From NCBI RefSeq assembly GCF_042652965.1, contig NZ_JBHSHL010000003.1:124001-188000 (forward strand): DNA of 64,000 bases. Reading direction: 5' to 3'. The notes under the pieces were generated by a model. The model worked only from the letters and a program-made list of their open reading frames with translations, ran no database searches and had not been told where the DNA came from. The position numbers and the translations under genes are program-made. This stretch comes from Filifactor villosus. Lineage in GTDB: Bacteria > Bacillota > Clostridia > Peptostreptococcales > Filifactoraceae. Below, piece by piece: positions 63,646-64,000 of the stretch (positions within the stretch are counted from its first letter, which is position 1; each line of letters begins with the position of its first letter).

Positions 63646-64000
63646 TAAACACCGAGGGTCTGTTGGTCGTATTTGAACAGAACGGAGTTTATGGTGTGAA
63701 TATCGTAGATGCCTTGACCGACGAAGTATTCGATGATCAAGTCGAAACGACTGCTCGGAGAGAAGGCCAGTTCCGCCCGCGAGAGCAGATCCTTCATCTC
63801 GTCAAGGTCGAGCTCCAAGGCGACGGCAAGGGCGACGGCGGTCTTTTTGGTCGGCTTGTAGTCGATATTGCAACGGATCTTGGAGAAGAGTTTGCGGTCG
63901 ATGTTCGCCTTTTTGTAAACTTCGACATCGGTCATTTGATGTTCATCGACAAGCCGTAACAGCCTTTGTTGGAAGGTTTCTCCCAGAGGAGTATCGAAGT
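63645..64000 (-). CDS. C-terminal part of an XRE-like helix-turn-helix protein, cut by the window edge
   Basis: The frame is open to the window end (about 118 residues visible). FSKIRCNIDYKPTKKTAVAL, then ALELDLDEMKDLL, is a Cro/XRE-type helix-turn-helix near the C-terminus, followed by FDLIIEYFVGQGIYDIHTINSVLF. The N-terminal part is outside the window. Proteins with this tail are often larger than simple XRE repressors. Divergence from the VWA gene is separated by the small acidic protein. Confidence 0.7.
   Translation of the reverse strand, partial: FDTPLGETFQQRLLRLVDEHQMTDVEVYKKANIDRKLFSKIRCNIDYKPTKKTAVALAVALELDLDEMKDLLSRAELAFSPSSRFDLIIEYFVGQGIYDIHTINSVLFKYDQQTLGV

Overview
The window reads as one chromosomal segment of an anaerobic, host-associated low-to-mid-GC Bacillota (Clostridia-type) bacterium. 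The evidence is strong AGGAGG-type ribosome sites, Firmicute-style signal peptides, copper-amine-oxidase-type stalk domains, a hybrid cluster protein, a sigma-54 amino-acid locus and a complete pathway for the mucin/milk disaccharides galacto-N-biose and lacto-N-biose. I do not assign a genus.

Layout. 0-6 kb: end of a peptide-binding protein, a secreted SH3-like protein, and a large secreted transglutaminase-like protein with repeated beta-grasp and three-helix (GA-like) modules. 6-16 kb: housekeeping genes (cobT, an OGG-type glycosylase, cardiolipin synthase, rho, rpmE, a MATE exporter), a broken lipoprotein gene, and hcp preceded by a well-placed CRP/FNR-type palindrome. 16.5-16.8 kb: two tRNA-Leu genes. 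17.4-31.6 kb: an AraC regulator and the disaccharide locus: binding protein, two permeases, GH112 phosphorylase, small membrane protein, hexosamine kinase, transport ATPase, LacC-like, LacD-like, AgaS-like, NagA. Uptake, phosphorolysis, phosphorylation, deacetylation, deamination/isomerisation and aldol cleavage are all encoded; only galactose-1-phosphate handling is missing. 33.7-40.6 kb: three secreted proteins on the minus strand, two MACPF-MABP pore-former-like and one MABP-only, all with stalk domain and charged coiled coil. The two MACPF genes share an almost identical roughly 750 bp 5' cassette. 41.7-44.5 kb: a membrane-bound LuxR regulator and a CAP/SCP secreted protein. 45.1-50.6 kb: a sigma-54 promoter, alanine dehydrogenase-like and ornithine cyclodeaminase-like enzymes, a GltS-type transporter and a sigma-54 activator. 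50.9-55.9 kb: a TetR-controlled MFS/ABC export operon with textbook promoter and operator. 56.1-61.1 kb: a two-gene operon pairing a membrane TrkA-like/RyR-domain protein with a TIR-transmembrane-WD40 protein. 61.3-64 kb: VWA protein, small acidic protein, end of an XRE-like gene.

Three families of short, non-coding, inverted-terminal-repeat elements (called A, about 113 bp; B, about 145 bp; C, about 105 bp) fill most intergenic gaps, about two dozen copies in 64 kb. They lie side by side, in operons, and in one case nested. They behave like MITEs and explain most long non-coding stretches.

The least ordinary parts are the MACPF/MABP cluster with its shared exchangeable N-terminal cassette, the RyR plus TIR-WD40 operon, and the nested repeat families. 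All coordinates, motifs and spacings come from direct reading; no database search was made.
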